Below, in pieces: positions 34,954-45,503 of a DNA stretch of 64,000 nt. This stretch comes from Azolla caroliniana (lineage: Eukaryota; Polypodiophyta): positions 7,254,001 to 7,318,000 of the forward strand of contig JBHGNT010000006.1 in assembly GCA_043228905.1 (NCBI GenBank), given 5' to 3'. The notes beneath the pieces are model-generated. The model had not been told where the DNA came from, did no database searches, and saw nothing but the letters and a program-made list of their open reading frames with translations. Positions within the stretch are counted from its first letter, which is position 1. The number at the start of each line of letters is the position of its first letter. The position numbers and the translations under genes are program-made.

Positions 34954-37900
34954 TCACTTCGGCATGGGATGTCTTTCCAGTCCGACCCTCTTCCGGCACG
35001 CTTCCAGCTTGTCGGGTGTGAGCACTTTGGTCAGCATATCTGACCCGTTCTCATCCGTGTGGATCTTCGTCAGCACGAACTCCTGGTCTTCTATCCTTTC
35101 CCGGATCCAGTGATATCTTCGCTGGATGTGCTTCGTCCGGGAGTGATAGGCCGTATTCTTCGCAAGGTGGATGGCACTCTGACTGTCGCAGTAGAGTCGG
35201 TACTCCTCCTGCCGGATACCGAGTTCTCTAATGAAGTCCTTCATCCATATTATTTCCTTGCCGGCTTCAACAGCCGCCATGTACTCCGCCTCCGTGGTTG
35301 ACAATGCAACCGTCTTCTGCAGCCTCGACTGCCACGAAACAGCTCCCCCTGCATACGTCATCACATACCCTGATGTGGACCGGCTGGTATCTGCATCAGC
35401 CGACATATCCGAATCGGTAAAGCCGTCGAGTTCGGGCTTACCGGAGCCGAATCGGAGGCACACGTTTGCCGTGCCCTTCAGGTATCGGAGTATCCACTTG
35501 ACCGTGTTCCAATGTTCTTTGCCGGGATAGCTCATGTACCGGCTCACCACTCCGACTGCATATCCTATGTCCGGTCTTGTACACACCATTGCGTACATCA
35601 AGCTTCTGACGGCAGAGGCATATGGTACTTTCATCATGTCCTCCTTCTCAGCCTTTGTCTTGGGGCTTTGCTTGCTGGACAACTTGCAGTTTGCCGGGAG
35701 GGTTGACCCGACCGGTCTTGCTTCCGACATGTTGAACCGGTGAAGCACCTTTGTCACGTACTTCTCCTGTGACAGCCACAACTGCTTCTTCTTCCGGTCC
35801 CGGATGATGTGCATCCCTAGTATTTGCCTCGCCGGACCCAGGTCCTTCATTGAGAAGGTTCGGTGAAGCGCTTTCTTCAGCATCCGTATCTTGCCCTGGT
35901 CCCGTCCGACGATCAACATGTCGTCCACGTACAGGAGGAGTATTAGAAAGTCTCCTCCTTCGAACTTCTTCACAAACACGCAGTGATCGGACTGCGTTTT
36001 GTGGTACCCTTCGTCGGTCATGAAAGAGTCGAACTTCCGGTACCATTGCCGGGGAGCCTGCTTCAGTCCGTAAAGGCTCTTCTTCAACCGGCATACCAGG
36101 TGCTCCTTCCCTTTCTTCTCGAATCCTTCCGGTTGCTGCATGTAGATCTCTTCTTCGAGGTCACCGTGAAGGAATGCCGTTTTCACGTCCATCTGTTCTA
36201 CCTCGAGGTCCATGCTTGCCGCTATGCTCAGCACCGTCCGGATGGAGGTCATCTTCACTACCGGGGCAAATATCTCGTCGAAGTCGACGCCCTTCTTCTG
36301 CTGGAACCCCTTCACCACGATCCTGGCTTTGTATCTCGGGGGGTTTCCGGCATCTCCCGGTTTCAGCTTGAACACCCACTTGTTTCGAAGTGCCCACTTT
36401 CCTTTCGGCAACTCCACAAGTTCATATGTGTGGTTCTCATGCAGGGAATCCATCTCCTCCTGCATGGCACTTAACCACCTGCGGCTATGGGTGTCAAGCT
36501 TTGCTTCTTCGAAACTCTCCGGCTCCCCCTCGTCGGTTAGCAGCACATGCTCTGGTTCCGGAAATCTCCGGGGGGCCCTTCTCTCTCTTAGAGGATATCT
36601 CCGTTCCGGAGCTTCGGTAACCGGCTCCTCCGTTTCCTCTTCATCCGAATCCATTTCGGGATCGGGGCCGGTTCCGGTATCAGTTTCATCTTCCTCGGCC
36701 GGTTCTGTTTCTTCACCGTCTTCGGCCGGATCCTCGAGTGCTAACCGGTTCCTTGCCGGTCGGGACTGCTCCTCGTAGAGTTGAGCCTCACCGGTCGACT
36801 TGGAGCTCTTCATCTTCTTCTCCGACTCCCAGTCGGCGAGTGTCTTGTCCTCCATGAAGATGATATCACGACTCCGGAATATCCTTTTGTCGACCGGGTC
36901 CCATACTCGGTAGCCTGCACATATGCGAGACACCCGAACACCTTCAGATGCCGGTAGGATACTTCCCTGCCGGTCCACACTCTCTGCGGCGTGTCTCCGT
37001 CCAAAGGTACTGAGGGTGATTTGTTTATCACGTATGTCGTCGTCGACATTGCCTCAGCCCAAAACCCCTTGGGTAATTTCGCATGCGCCAGCATACTCCG
37101 GACCCTCTCCATTATGGTCCGGTTCATCCTCTCGGCCAGCCCGTTCAGTTCCGGCGTCTTCGGCACAGTAAACTCGAGCCGGATTCCCTTCGAGCGACAG
37201 TACTCCTCGAACTGCCCCCGCTCGTATCGCTTTCAACGTCTTGCCGGATTCCCTTTCCACTCTCGCGTGGAGTTCTTTGAAGACGGACAATACTTGGTCC
37301 TTTGTCTTCAGCGGTGCCGTCCACAGCTTCCGGCTGTGGTCATCAATGAATGTCACGAAGTACTGGGCTCCGCCATGTGACTTCGTTTCTACTTGACACA
37401 CGTTAGTGTGCACCAACTCCAATGGTGCGCTACGTCTCGTCGGTGGCCTTGAGTGGAAGGAGGTTCGGTTCTGCTTACCGGCCAGGCAATCGGTGCACTT
37501 CTCCAGGTGCACATGCTTCACTGGAATAAGGTTGTCTTCTGCAAGCCTCTTCATCCCCTTCTCACTCATGTGGCACAGTCTCTTGTGCCACAGCTCACCG
37601 GCAGTGTCGGCTGCCACGTTCAACTCTTCCGGACACAACCAGGTATTCATAAGGTACAGTGTGTTGACTTTCCGGGCCCGAGCCACTATCAGGCTCCCCT
37701 TGCTGAACTTCATTACGCCGTTTCGGATGCTACCCGTGTAGCCTTCATCGTCTAGCCTCTCGGCCGAAATCAGGTTCAATCGAACCTCCGGAACGTGTCG
37801 GAAATCCTTCAGCAGCATCTTGCATCCGGTTGATGTCATCAGCCACACGTCTCCTATGCCGGCAATCCGGCATGTACCTTCATTTTCCATCCGGACACAG

Positions 37901-38985
37901 CCGTGCTCACCGGCTGTGTAGGATGAGAAGTATTTCTTCTCCGGGGTCAGGTGGAACGACGCTCCGGAATCGACCACCCAGGTAGTCTCATCGCCGGCAA
38001 TATTTAGCTCCCTCTCTTCGGTAATGAGCATTATCTCTTCTTCACTTGCCGCGAGTGCCGTCGTTCCTTTCCGGTCCTGCCCTCGCCGATCCGGACCTCT
38101 CCGGTCCGTGGCTCCCCGGTATGCACCGTTTCGCTCCGGTGACTTCTTCGAATCGGTACCGTCGGTTCCGTTGTCTTTCTGGAAATGCCGACAGTTCTTC
38201 TGGAAGTGCCCCGGCTTCCCACAGTAGAAGCATGTAGGTCTTCCCCTCGACTGCGACCGTGTCCCCGACTTCTCCCGTCTTTGCGGACTCCGGTTCCGTT
38301 GTCTTCCCCGTTCCGATTCGGTAAGCAGCGCCTTCGAGTCGGAGGCCGGTTCTTTATCTCTCCGACGCGCTTCTTCATTTAGAATACTCGTCTTTACCGT
38401 TAGTAAAGACAAGTTCTCTTCCTTACAGGAGGTGCTGCGAGTAACTACCAGGTTCTCCCAGCTCTCCGGAAGGGTACACATCAGCATGATGGCTTGCATT
38501 GCGTCATCCAACGGGAACTTGATCGCCGCAAGCTGGTTCACGAATCCCATGAACGTGCTGACGTGCTCGACCATGCTCTCGCCGTCCCGGTACTTAAGAT
38601 TCACTATCTTCCTCATCAGGGAGGTCCGGGTCAGAGCATTCTTCCTCTCATACAGTCCGGACAGCTTCTGCCACATCTCATAGGCGTTTGTATCGTTCGC
38701 CACATGTTGCAGAACACTTACATCGACATATTGCCGGATCGTCGCTACGGCTTTCCGGTTCAGGAGCTTCCACTCCGACTCTATTACCCCCTTGGGTATC
38801 TCGGCATTGTCGATCGGTTCGTACAGGTCTCGGACGATGAGAAGGTCTTCCATCTTTATCTTCCAGTCGGCGTAGTTCTGTGAGTTCAACACCATCATGC
38901 CCGAAGGCCCACTACCGCCGCCTTCCATTTTCTGTGTTACCGTCGCTCTGATACCACTTTGTTGCACACAGCCGCTCGGCCACAA
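34954..38985 (-). pseudogene. C1 copia gag-pol polyprotein with two deletions
   Basis: Order on the minus strand: Gag from Met at 38985 and overlapping the primer site region, zinc knuckle CFYCGKPGHFQKNC near 38190-38235, aspartic protease (WVVDSGAS, near 37965), integrase, then RT (YVDD at 35920-35931) and RNase H (TEAEYMA, YCDSQSAIHLA) ending at 34954. Compared with C2, 20 bp are missing near 37218, removing the integrase RADNGGEY catalytic region and shifting frame, and 79 bp are missing near 36927. The two losses total 99 bp, so the third segment returns to the original frame. RT and RNase H are otherwise uninterrupted. Confidence 0.92.
38945..38956 (-). promoter_or_regulatory. C1 primer-binding site, initiator Met tRNA type
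   Basis: The minus strand reads TGGTATCAGAGC, the usual Ty1/copia primer site complementary to the 3' end of plant initiator Met tRNA, three bases inside the 5' LTR. Confidence 0.95.
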
Positions 38986-39592
38986 CCGAGGAATAGGATC
39001 AACTCACAGAAAACAGGAAATACAAAATGCACGGAGACAATAGAGAGAGGGTTTAGGTGGAAAACCCTAAATGGGAAAAAAACCATGGGAGTCCTCAAAC
39101 TCCAACTATCACTATAAACAGAGATGTACAATGGTGAAGTTACAAGGCAACAACCTTGAGCTCACTGTCTTCGCCACAGGCGGCGGTAATACACAGAGGC
39201 AACGACCTCTTCGTCTCTCTCTCTCTCTCTCTCTCTCTCGGCTGCTCACTTAGCTCCCTCTAAGTGGAAAACCAGAAAAATGAGTAACAACTACTAAACT
39301 GTTTGCCCTAAGTCATATTTATACACATATGACTTTCGGGCTATTTACAAATATAGCCTAGAGGGCCCTTGGCAAACATATTCACAAATATGCCCCCGCA
39401 TCCGGATCTCTCTCCGGGTACATTCGTCATCCGGCTCCGTAGCCGGGGTCTTCATCATCCGGCTCCGTAACCGGGTCTTCATCATCCGGCTCCGTAGCCG
39501 GGGTCTTCATCATCCGGCTCTGTAGCCGGGGTCTTCATCATCCGGCTCCCGGACATCTGACTATCCCATCCGGAGGGACCGTAATCCCAACA
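38960..39592 (-). repeat. C1 5' LTR
   Basis: 633 bp, matching 34381-34943 except for about 70 bp of extra 28-29-bp units (39430-39548). Otherwise the two LTRs are nearly identical, which points to a recent insertion. Confidence 0.92.
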
Positions 39593-41421
39593 AGTGCCGG
39601 CGTGAGTCCTATAAGAGAGATCGGTGGCGACAGGAGAACGGGACTCGGCAATCCGGAGAAAGACGAACGAATCGAGCGAGAATCGGGCGGAGCGGACTCC
39701 CGGATGACCATTCCGGGAGGGAGGAAGAGAGCTGACCTACGAAGAGGCCGAGGACACGGTACGTCAGTACCACGGGAGAGGGTGCGGAACAAAACGCCCT
39801 CTCGGCATGTAGAGAAGGACTACCCGGGACAGGGTCGGGAAGACAAATCGGCGGTCTACGGAGGATCCTTCACACCGGTTCTAGAGACTTCGGCAGTCGG
39901 CAACGCGGTCGACGTAAGACCAAGATACTGACGGTGGCAGCGAGGTGACGAAGGCAAAGGGGCTACGGATCGGTGGTCTACGGAGGATCCTTCACACCGG
40001 TTCTAGAGACTTCGGCCGTCGGCAACGCGGTCGACGTAAGACCAAGATACTGACGGTGGCGGTGAGGTGACGAAGGCAAGGGCGGAATGGAGTCTGGTCC
40101 TACGGGATCCCCACACTTAACCAGAGACTCTGGCAGTTCGGCCAACGTGGCAACATGAGACCGAGAGAGAAGGTTGGTGGCGGCGGGAAACGGGACCCGA
40201 CTACGTGGAAGACACGAGGAGAGTCCGGGAGGGACCCAAACAAAAGACACCCGAATTACGGCAGGCATAGAAACGGAGTCCAGTCCTATGGGACCCTCAC
40301 ACCGATCCGGAGACCTCGGCTGATCAGCCGACGCGGCGATGTAAGACCGATGGAGAAGGACGGTGGCGGCAGGGAACGGGACCCGACGGCACGAGGTTTC
40401 GGAAGGAGCTGGTAGGGGCAAACACGGGGAGGTGTGTCAGGCCGGAAAGGCACACCTGGGACAGAACAAGGGTCTCGCAAGTGGCCATTGCGGGCCGGAT
40501 CGAAGCGTGACTACGGGACGGTCTTCGGCGCGGGCGGGGCCGAACGAATGAAGCGGAAGACGGCACAAGGGAGGTGCCGGGAACGAGGTGACAAGTGCTT
40601 AGTGGACTGCACAGGGTCGGAGTCAGGGGATGGCAAGAGAGGCCGGAGGAGGATCCTCCACACTCGCTTCGTAGATCTCGGTAGCTCCGTCGAAGTAGCG
40701 AAGACTGACACGACAAGCCGGGATGACAAGCTGGTGGGGGCGAGGGGACAACGGCAAGCGGAAGGCTCACGACCTATCGCGGCAGCACGAAGACGGGAAG
40801 GGCCAAGTGGGCTACTACGGGGTGTTCCTCGGATGCAAAGGACACCGGTATGCGGGTGAGCGGCGATGCACGATCTGGCCGGAAAGGGGGCCGACAAGGA
40901 ATGCAACATAGGCAGTGCCAAACAACGGACAAGGGTATGCGGCACACGGAGGTGCCGGAGCGGAAAGGCGAGCGCGGAGATAGGTTGCGCGGTTCGGAGG
41001 TAGCGCGGAGAAGGCCGGAAAGGGGATCCTCCACACCGTTCTGGAGACCATGGCAGTACGAGCCGACGCGGCGATGTAAGACCATGGAGAAGGAAGGTGG
41101 CGGCGAGAGGACGAGGGCAACGCGAAACGACATAGGACGGCAATCAGGACGACGCGAATGATCAACGGAGGCCAAGCGGAGGACATCAGGCATACGACGG
41201 AGCGGAAGTACGCGTACTACGGAGATCGCGGCCGAGGACCCATCGATGGGACGAACGAGCTACAGGGAGGTAAGCGCGAAGGGAGAATCGAGGCCGACGG
41301 GTCAAACCGGCAGCGAGCCGGGACGCGGATCACGGAAGACCGGTTTCTCACTGGCCGAAATCTCTCACCCTTCAATCGGACTTGGCACATACCGGTGGAT
41401 GTGCGGTTAGGTGGGGGCAGA

Positions 41422-42176
41422 TGTTGTGAAGAATTTCGGCCAGAGGTGGAAACCGGGAACATTGGCTACATCGGCAGGGTGCAGCATGTGTACGCACCCA
41501 TGTACATTTAGTGTGAATATCGAGGGCGCCTTTATGGGCCGAAGAGTAGTCAAGTCGGGACAGACGATCCCATGTAAGTCGGGATTTATCCCACATTGTA
41601 ACGCATCCCTCTCCTTGTTCTATAAAAGGAAGGGAACGCCCTTTGTGAAAGGGTTGCCCATTTTGCATTAGAGGGTATACCGTTAGGTTTAGAGATTTTC
41701 TTCTTCTTCTTCTCCCCCTTCGTGTTCGCTTAGGGTTTGCTTCAGCTCATCTCTTGTGCAAGACCCCGCTCGGCGGGACGAGCTCGTGAGCTCCCCGACC
41801 GACGGCTTGGCAGCTGACGACTATTGTAACCTACCTTGGTCCGGCTCGAAGCCGGGAATGTAGTCTTCTGTTTATATATATACATTTGCGTCTGTCTGTA
41901 TATTCGCGTCTCTGTCGGTGTTGGGTGCTTCCCCTTTTCTGCGTTTCCTGTACATAAGGGCGTGAGTCGTGTCGGCATGTGTGTGTATGTGTGTGTGTGT
42001 GCGTGAGTCGGTGTTAAGCGCGCACTCCCTCTCTTTCTCTCTCTCCCTTCGGTCGCTTCCGGTGTTCTTCTGGGGTCCCCTGGAAACGGTGAAGCACGAC
42101 TTCCTACGCTCCGTCACTCCCTGGTCCAAGACCCCCGTGGTCCCGCCTTTCTCCACGCACGCGCGTAACAACGCGA
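41422..42176 (+). repeat. E2 3' LTR
   Basis: Starts TGTTGTGAAGAATTTCGG after a purine tract (GGTGGGGGCAGA) and matches the E2 5' LTR, with a GT-microsatellite expansion at 41978-42001. The end at GTAACAACGCGA lacks the last CA seen in the 5' copy, so the precise terminus and target duplication are uncertain. Confidence 0.85.
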
Positions 42177-42490
42177 GAGCCCCCAACGACACTTCTTCCA
42201 TTGCGGCTGCAATTGATAGCGTTGAACACAAGTTAGGATCTCCTGAAGGACTTGGAGGTGTTCCGCCCAGGTGTTTGTATGTATCCCGAGGCCAAATCGA
42301 GGGAGGAGAAGTACTTTGATTTGTCGAGGAGGTCGTCGATACGACGAAGAGGATATCGGTCATGGGTGGTGACATGGTTCAGTTGTCGGAAGTCGACACA
42401 AAAACGGTAAGAGCCGTCCCCTTTTTTTACCATGTGTGGCTCCAAGATCCACTTGCTCTTGGAAGGTGTGATAATCCCCAATTTTAGCAT
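42177..42490 (-). pseudogene. G0 reverse transcriptase, N-terminal part
   Basis: Minus-strand translation has GIITPSKSKW, GSYRFCVDFRQLN and SSLDLASGYIQ of the Ty3 RT fingers and palm. Then a deletion removes the catalytic YxDD region, and a second frame reads TWAEHLQVLQEIL through KKCRWGLS, which joins directly to RLHFLGYV at 31122 once E2 is taken out. The joined reading confirms both nesting and orientation. Confidence 0.88.
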
Positions 42491-42752
42491 AGTTTTGACG
42501 GCGTTGTCGATGCGCTCATGGTCGAGAGGGGAGCGACGTCCGGGAGCTGCGCTGATGGGGTGGGCGTTGCTTGTAGGAATTGTGTGGTGGATCGGAAAGC
42601 GGACCGAGGGAGGCTTTGCAAGTGGTGTAGAGTCTAGATAGTGAGGGAAAGGTGGCTAGGAGCTGTCGGTTGTCATGGATGCACTCTGTCGATGATACCA
42701 GGTACTGTGTGTTGCTTATGTGGGTGGTATCTCGCAGATTAGTGAAGAGCGT

Positions 42753-43787
42753 TGTCGTGAAGATCCGTCACTACGCGCGGATCGTGAGGCGGAACCGCCG
42801 GGGTTCTGGACCAGAAGGATTTAGAGTCGATACAAGGTTTGGCGAGAAAGTACTTAAGATAGATTGGGAAAGAGAGAAGTTGAGATTACACGATCAATTT
42901 GATAACGAATTTCTTCCTCTTAATTTTCATAAAAAAAACCGTGTTTTTCTCCTCCCCCTTCCCTCTTTTATAGATGCTCTCATGCATATGATACATGTGA
43001 GGGTACAAGACATGCATAAATTGCATGTTTGCCATTTGGCGCTTAAGTATTACATGTGGTGCATGCTAACCATGTCACTCATTTTAGCTCTCATGGATGA
43101 GAATTTACATGTAAAAGTACAATGATAGAAATATAATTTCAACTAAATAGCATGGCTTAATGGTAAGCCAATTGACTCCTAACTTGGAGGTGCAAGGTTT
43201 GAATCCATACTTGCCCTCCTTGTATATGTAAATATGTATATATATTTATATATTTATTTTATCTAGTCGCCGGACGCCGGTTCGCCGGATACCGGTGCCG
43301 CCGCCGGATGCCGCCGCCGACGCCGACGCCGGATACCGGTGCTGCATGCCGCCGCCGGATTGCGGTCAAATGCCGTCGGATCACCGGCTCTATCGCCGGT
43401 CCGGTTTTGGTTGGCCAAAACCCTTTTCGAGTAGCTAGCCACCTCCACTCTTAGTTCAAGTTACCTTGAACTCTCTATGCTCCACACATAAACACAAAGA
43501 TAATATCTTTTGCTTCACCTTATATATGATGAGAGCCGTATTTGTCGTGCCTATCTGGGATATCTCACAATTTTCTCTTTTCTTTTCACTAACTTTATAC
43601 CCTCATATCTTGGCATTTAGTTGTCCGTTTCTCGTGTAATAAAGTGCATTCGAAACCTCCATCATTTTGTACTTAGATATTAAATCTATTTAAAATGTTA
43701 TCTTCACAATTATTGTACTACGTGATTCATACTCGATTTCGTACGTTTTATGGGATTTTCACACTATTGCCGAAAATCTTCACGACA
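42753..43787 (-). repeat. Solo LTR B inside G0
   Basis: 1,035 bp with TSD GCGT (42749-42752 and 43788-43791). The ends form a 12-bp perfect inverted repeat (TGTCGTGAAGAT / ATCTTCACGACA), but the minus strand also carries the E-family U5 block (CTGGTCCAGAACCCC then GGTTCCGCCT and CGCGCGTA) just before its end, so it is a reverse-oriented solo LTR. It contains an ATGCAT-rich block with GCCATTTGGCGC near 43030, a plus-strand tRNA-like block (43148-43215, TGGCTTAATGGTAAGCC and AGGTTTGAATCC) and a GCCGCCGG-rich segment (43270-43400). Confidence 0.8.
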
Positions 43788-43791
43788 GCGT

Positions 43792-44350
43792 GATTAGAAG
43801 GTGATTGGGGAGGACGAGCTGTTGCGAGGAGAAATCGAGACAGGCTCGACTATGGAGGAACCAATCGCAACCCAAGGTGATTGGGAGCAACTGGCGTGGG
43901 AGGACGTAGAAACGATGTTGGATTTGGGCGGAACTGATGTTGAGCTGCACATGACTTGCATATGTGAGTGGTACAACTACTGTTGGTCGCCGAAGAGGAT
44001 TTTAATGGGTAGTGTGTGGCTCGTGGGAAGTTGCAATTGGGTGACTAAATCTGCATTGATGGAAGAGATGTTGCACTAGAGTTGAGGAGAACTTCTTGGG
44101 TCGTCTGCTGGAGGCGGGCGATCGTGGTACAAACGAGACAAGTTGATGGCGTGGAGGCGTGGACGTGTGGGGGAGGCTCGATCGTGGTATAAACGGGAGA
44201 AGTTGATGACGTGGAGGCATAGACGTGTGGGGGTGGCTCGATCGTGGTATAAACGGGAGAAGTTGATGACGTGGAGGCGTGGATGTGCGGGGGCGGCCCT
44301 CCCTACGGCACCCCATGCATTAGTTTTCCAGGAGCTCAGAGAGGGAGGCA
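43792..44350 (-). repeat. G0 spacer with 60-bp minisatellite
   Basis: About three copies of a 60-bp unit containing GATCGTGGTATAAACGGG start at 44120, 44180 and 44240. In the minus-strand frame they encode a 20-residue repeat with HVINFSRLYHDR. The unit lies just downstream of the G0 zinc knuckle in the element's sense. Confidence 0.85.
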
Positions 44351-44379
44351 ACGTCAACTAATTGGACGTTTTGCTTCTG

Positions 44380-45108
44380 TTGTTGATTTTGCCACTTTCG
44401 GCAGTGACGCCAGATGTGGCCATAGTTGTTGCAATAGAAACATTTGGGGCGTCCTTGGCTGTCTCTTTCGGGCAATGCATGCTTGGCGCGTAACTACGCG
44501 TTCTGGATGTCAATGTCCATGGGAGTGGCGGCTAGCATAGTGTTTGTATGATCGTGACTGAGATTACCTGGTGTGTGCAGGTCGTGTGCGTCTATGGCTT
44601 CGATGCGTTGGGCGGTGAGGATGGCTTTGTGTACTGTCTTCGGGCACGGCGGCGAAGGTCGTGCCGGATACACGACCAGAAGAAAAACAACTTCATGTCT
44701 TCCGACATGTTGGCGTTAGCCTGACGTAAGATCTGCACAAACTGAACCGCGAACTAGGTGATGGGTTCCCGTGGTTGTTGGGTGATTGACTCGAGTTGTT
44801 GTAGGGCTGTCTGACGGGAGTCCTGATGAGCAAAATTCTGAATCATGGCTGCCCGTAACAGATTCCAGTCATTGTGTGTCTCCTCAGGTTGTTGTACAAG
44901 CCATGTTGTTGCGATATTCTCGAGGAGTGTCTTCATTTCCATTGCCTTCTAGGGGTGTGGCCACTGGTGATAACTGGCCATCATTTTCAAAATGATCCAG
45001 CCAAGAGGGGACGTCTTCCGATGGTAGGCCGGAGAATGGTTTTGGGTGAACTCGAGGGTTTGGGAGATTCTGTTGTGGCTCGGATCGTGCAGAGAGGAAT
45101 GGCAACAT
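44380..45108 (-). pseudogene. G0 gag with zinc knuckle, decayed
   Basis: Minus-strand translation, in several frames, gives a Gag start region (PKPFSGLPSEDVPSWLDHFE), then WLVQQPEETHNDWNLLRAAM and a zinc knuckle CFYCNNYGHIWRHC near 44440-44395. Frameshifts separate the blocks. The segment precedes the RT in the minus direction, as expected for G0. Confidence 0.8.
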
Positions 45109-45319
45109 GGCTTGGTTAGTATGGTTAACTTAAAATAATGTTGGACAGGGCCGAAACCAGTTGGTTGATTGGCGATGTGAGCTAATGTTCTTGAGTTTGT
45201 TGTTGTAGGACATCTAGATTCATGGAGTTTGTGTTGCCGCCGTTGTTGTCATGTTGCATCGTGGCGTGTGTTGTTGGGGTCGTGAGTTGGGGCTGCTTTG
45301 CCCGTCTTCTCCACCAAGA

Positions 45320-45499
45320 TGTGAAATGCTCTCAAAATAGCCCCCTTTCCATTACGTTCTAAGCTACATCTTATAAGCTACTCTTAGCGTGGTGGGTGTT
45401 TTCCCACTCCAATTAGCTCTTCTAATTATCGGGGCTTGGTAGGGGCCTAATTTGGGTGTGGTCAATGTGACCCTGGTTAGGATCCGTGGTAATACCACA
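45320..45499 (-). repeat. G0 right (5') LTR, intact
   Basis: 180 bp from TGTGAAATGC to ATACCACA, followed by TSD ATAC. It preserves the uninterrupted site into which E1 inserted in the other copy. Confidence 0.92.
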
Positions 45500-45503
45500 A
45501 TAC

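Larger units (their letters stand above)
34381..39592 (-). mobile_element. C1: Ty1/copia element
   Basis: Minus-strand element with LTRs 34381-34943 and 38960-39592, LTR ends TGTTGGG...CAACA, and 5-bp TSD AGTGC at 34376-34380 and 39593-39597. A primer-binding site for initiator Met tRNA lies at 38945-38956 and a polypurine tract at about 34946-34958. One long gag-pol reading frame is interrupted by two deletions. It lies in the E2 repeat array. Confidence 0.93.
33880..41130 (+). repeat. E2 internal degenerate tandem array, split by C1
   Basis: At least eight units share a core resembling GATGTAAGACC followed by a purine run and GGTGGCGGC. Cores are near 33923, 34052, 39600, 39911, 40033, 40153, 40338 and 41072, and most are preceded by a block like GGATCCTTCACACCGG plus TTCTGGAGACCTCGG. 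Two adjacent units (39847-39968 and 39969-40090) are near-identical with a 122-bp period; the others are diverged with spacing of about 110-200 bp or more. C1 (34381-39592) lies inside one unit. Confidence 0.75.
31123..42176 (+). mobile_element. E2: gag-only Ty3-like element with repeat array
   Basis: LTRs at 31123-31795 plus 32684-32756 (split by solo LTR A) and 41422-about 42176. A primer-binding site and a 479-codon gag follow the 5' LTR; the rest of the interior holds a degenerate tandem array and no protease, RT, RNase H or integrase similarity in any frame. Copia element C1 sits inside the array. Excluding insertions it is about 5 kb. The insertion splits the G0 RT; the duplicated target looks like CGCG but the exact 3' end is ambiguous by a few bases. 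It is best described as a non-autonomous element mobilised by E1/E4-type relatives; that part is inference. Confidence 0.85.
22198..45499 (-). mobile_element. G0: old Ty3/gypsy element split by nested insertions
   Basis: Termini TGTG...CACA with 4-bp target duplication ATAC at 22194-22197 and 45500-45503. Left LTR is 22198-22235 plus 28942-29121, right LTR is 45320-45499. The element's own DNA is about 4.5 kb; E1, E2 and solo LTR B account for the rest. It is oriented on the minus strand: gag and zinc knuckle near 45100-44380, reverse transcriptase at 42490-42177 continuing at 31122, RNase H to 30446, integrase to 29143. A polypurine tract (minus-strand AAGGGGGAAC) abuts the left LTR at about 29122-29132. 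Joining the pieces around each insertion restores colinear protein similarity, which proves the nesting. It is inactive: part of the RT is missing and stops are present. Confidence 0.88.

Noticed and set aside
42753-43787. Non-autonomous DNA transposon (12-bp inverted ends, 4-bp duplication)
   Set aside because: The minus strand shows the E-family U5 block and LTR-type start, so a solo LTR explains it better; the same holds for 31796-32683.
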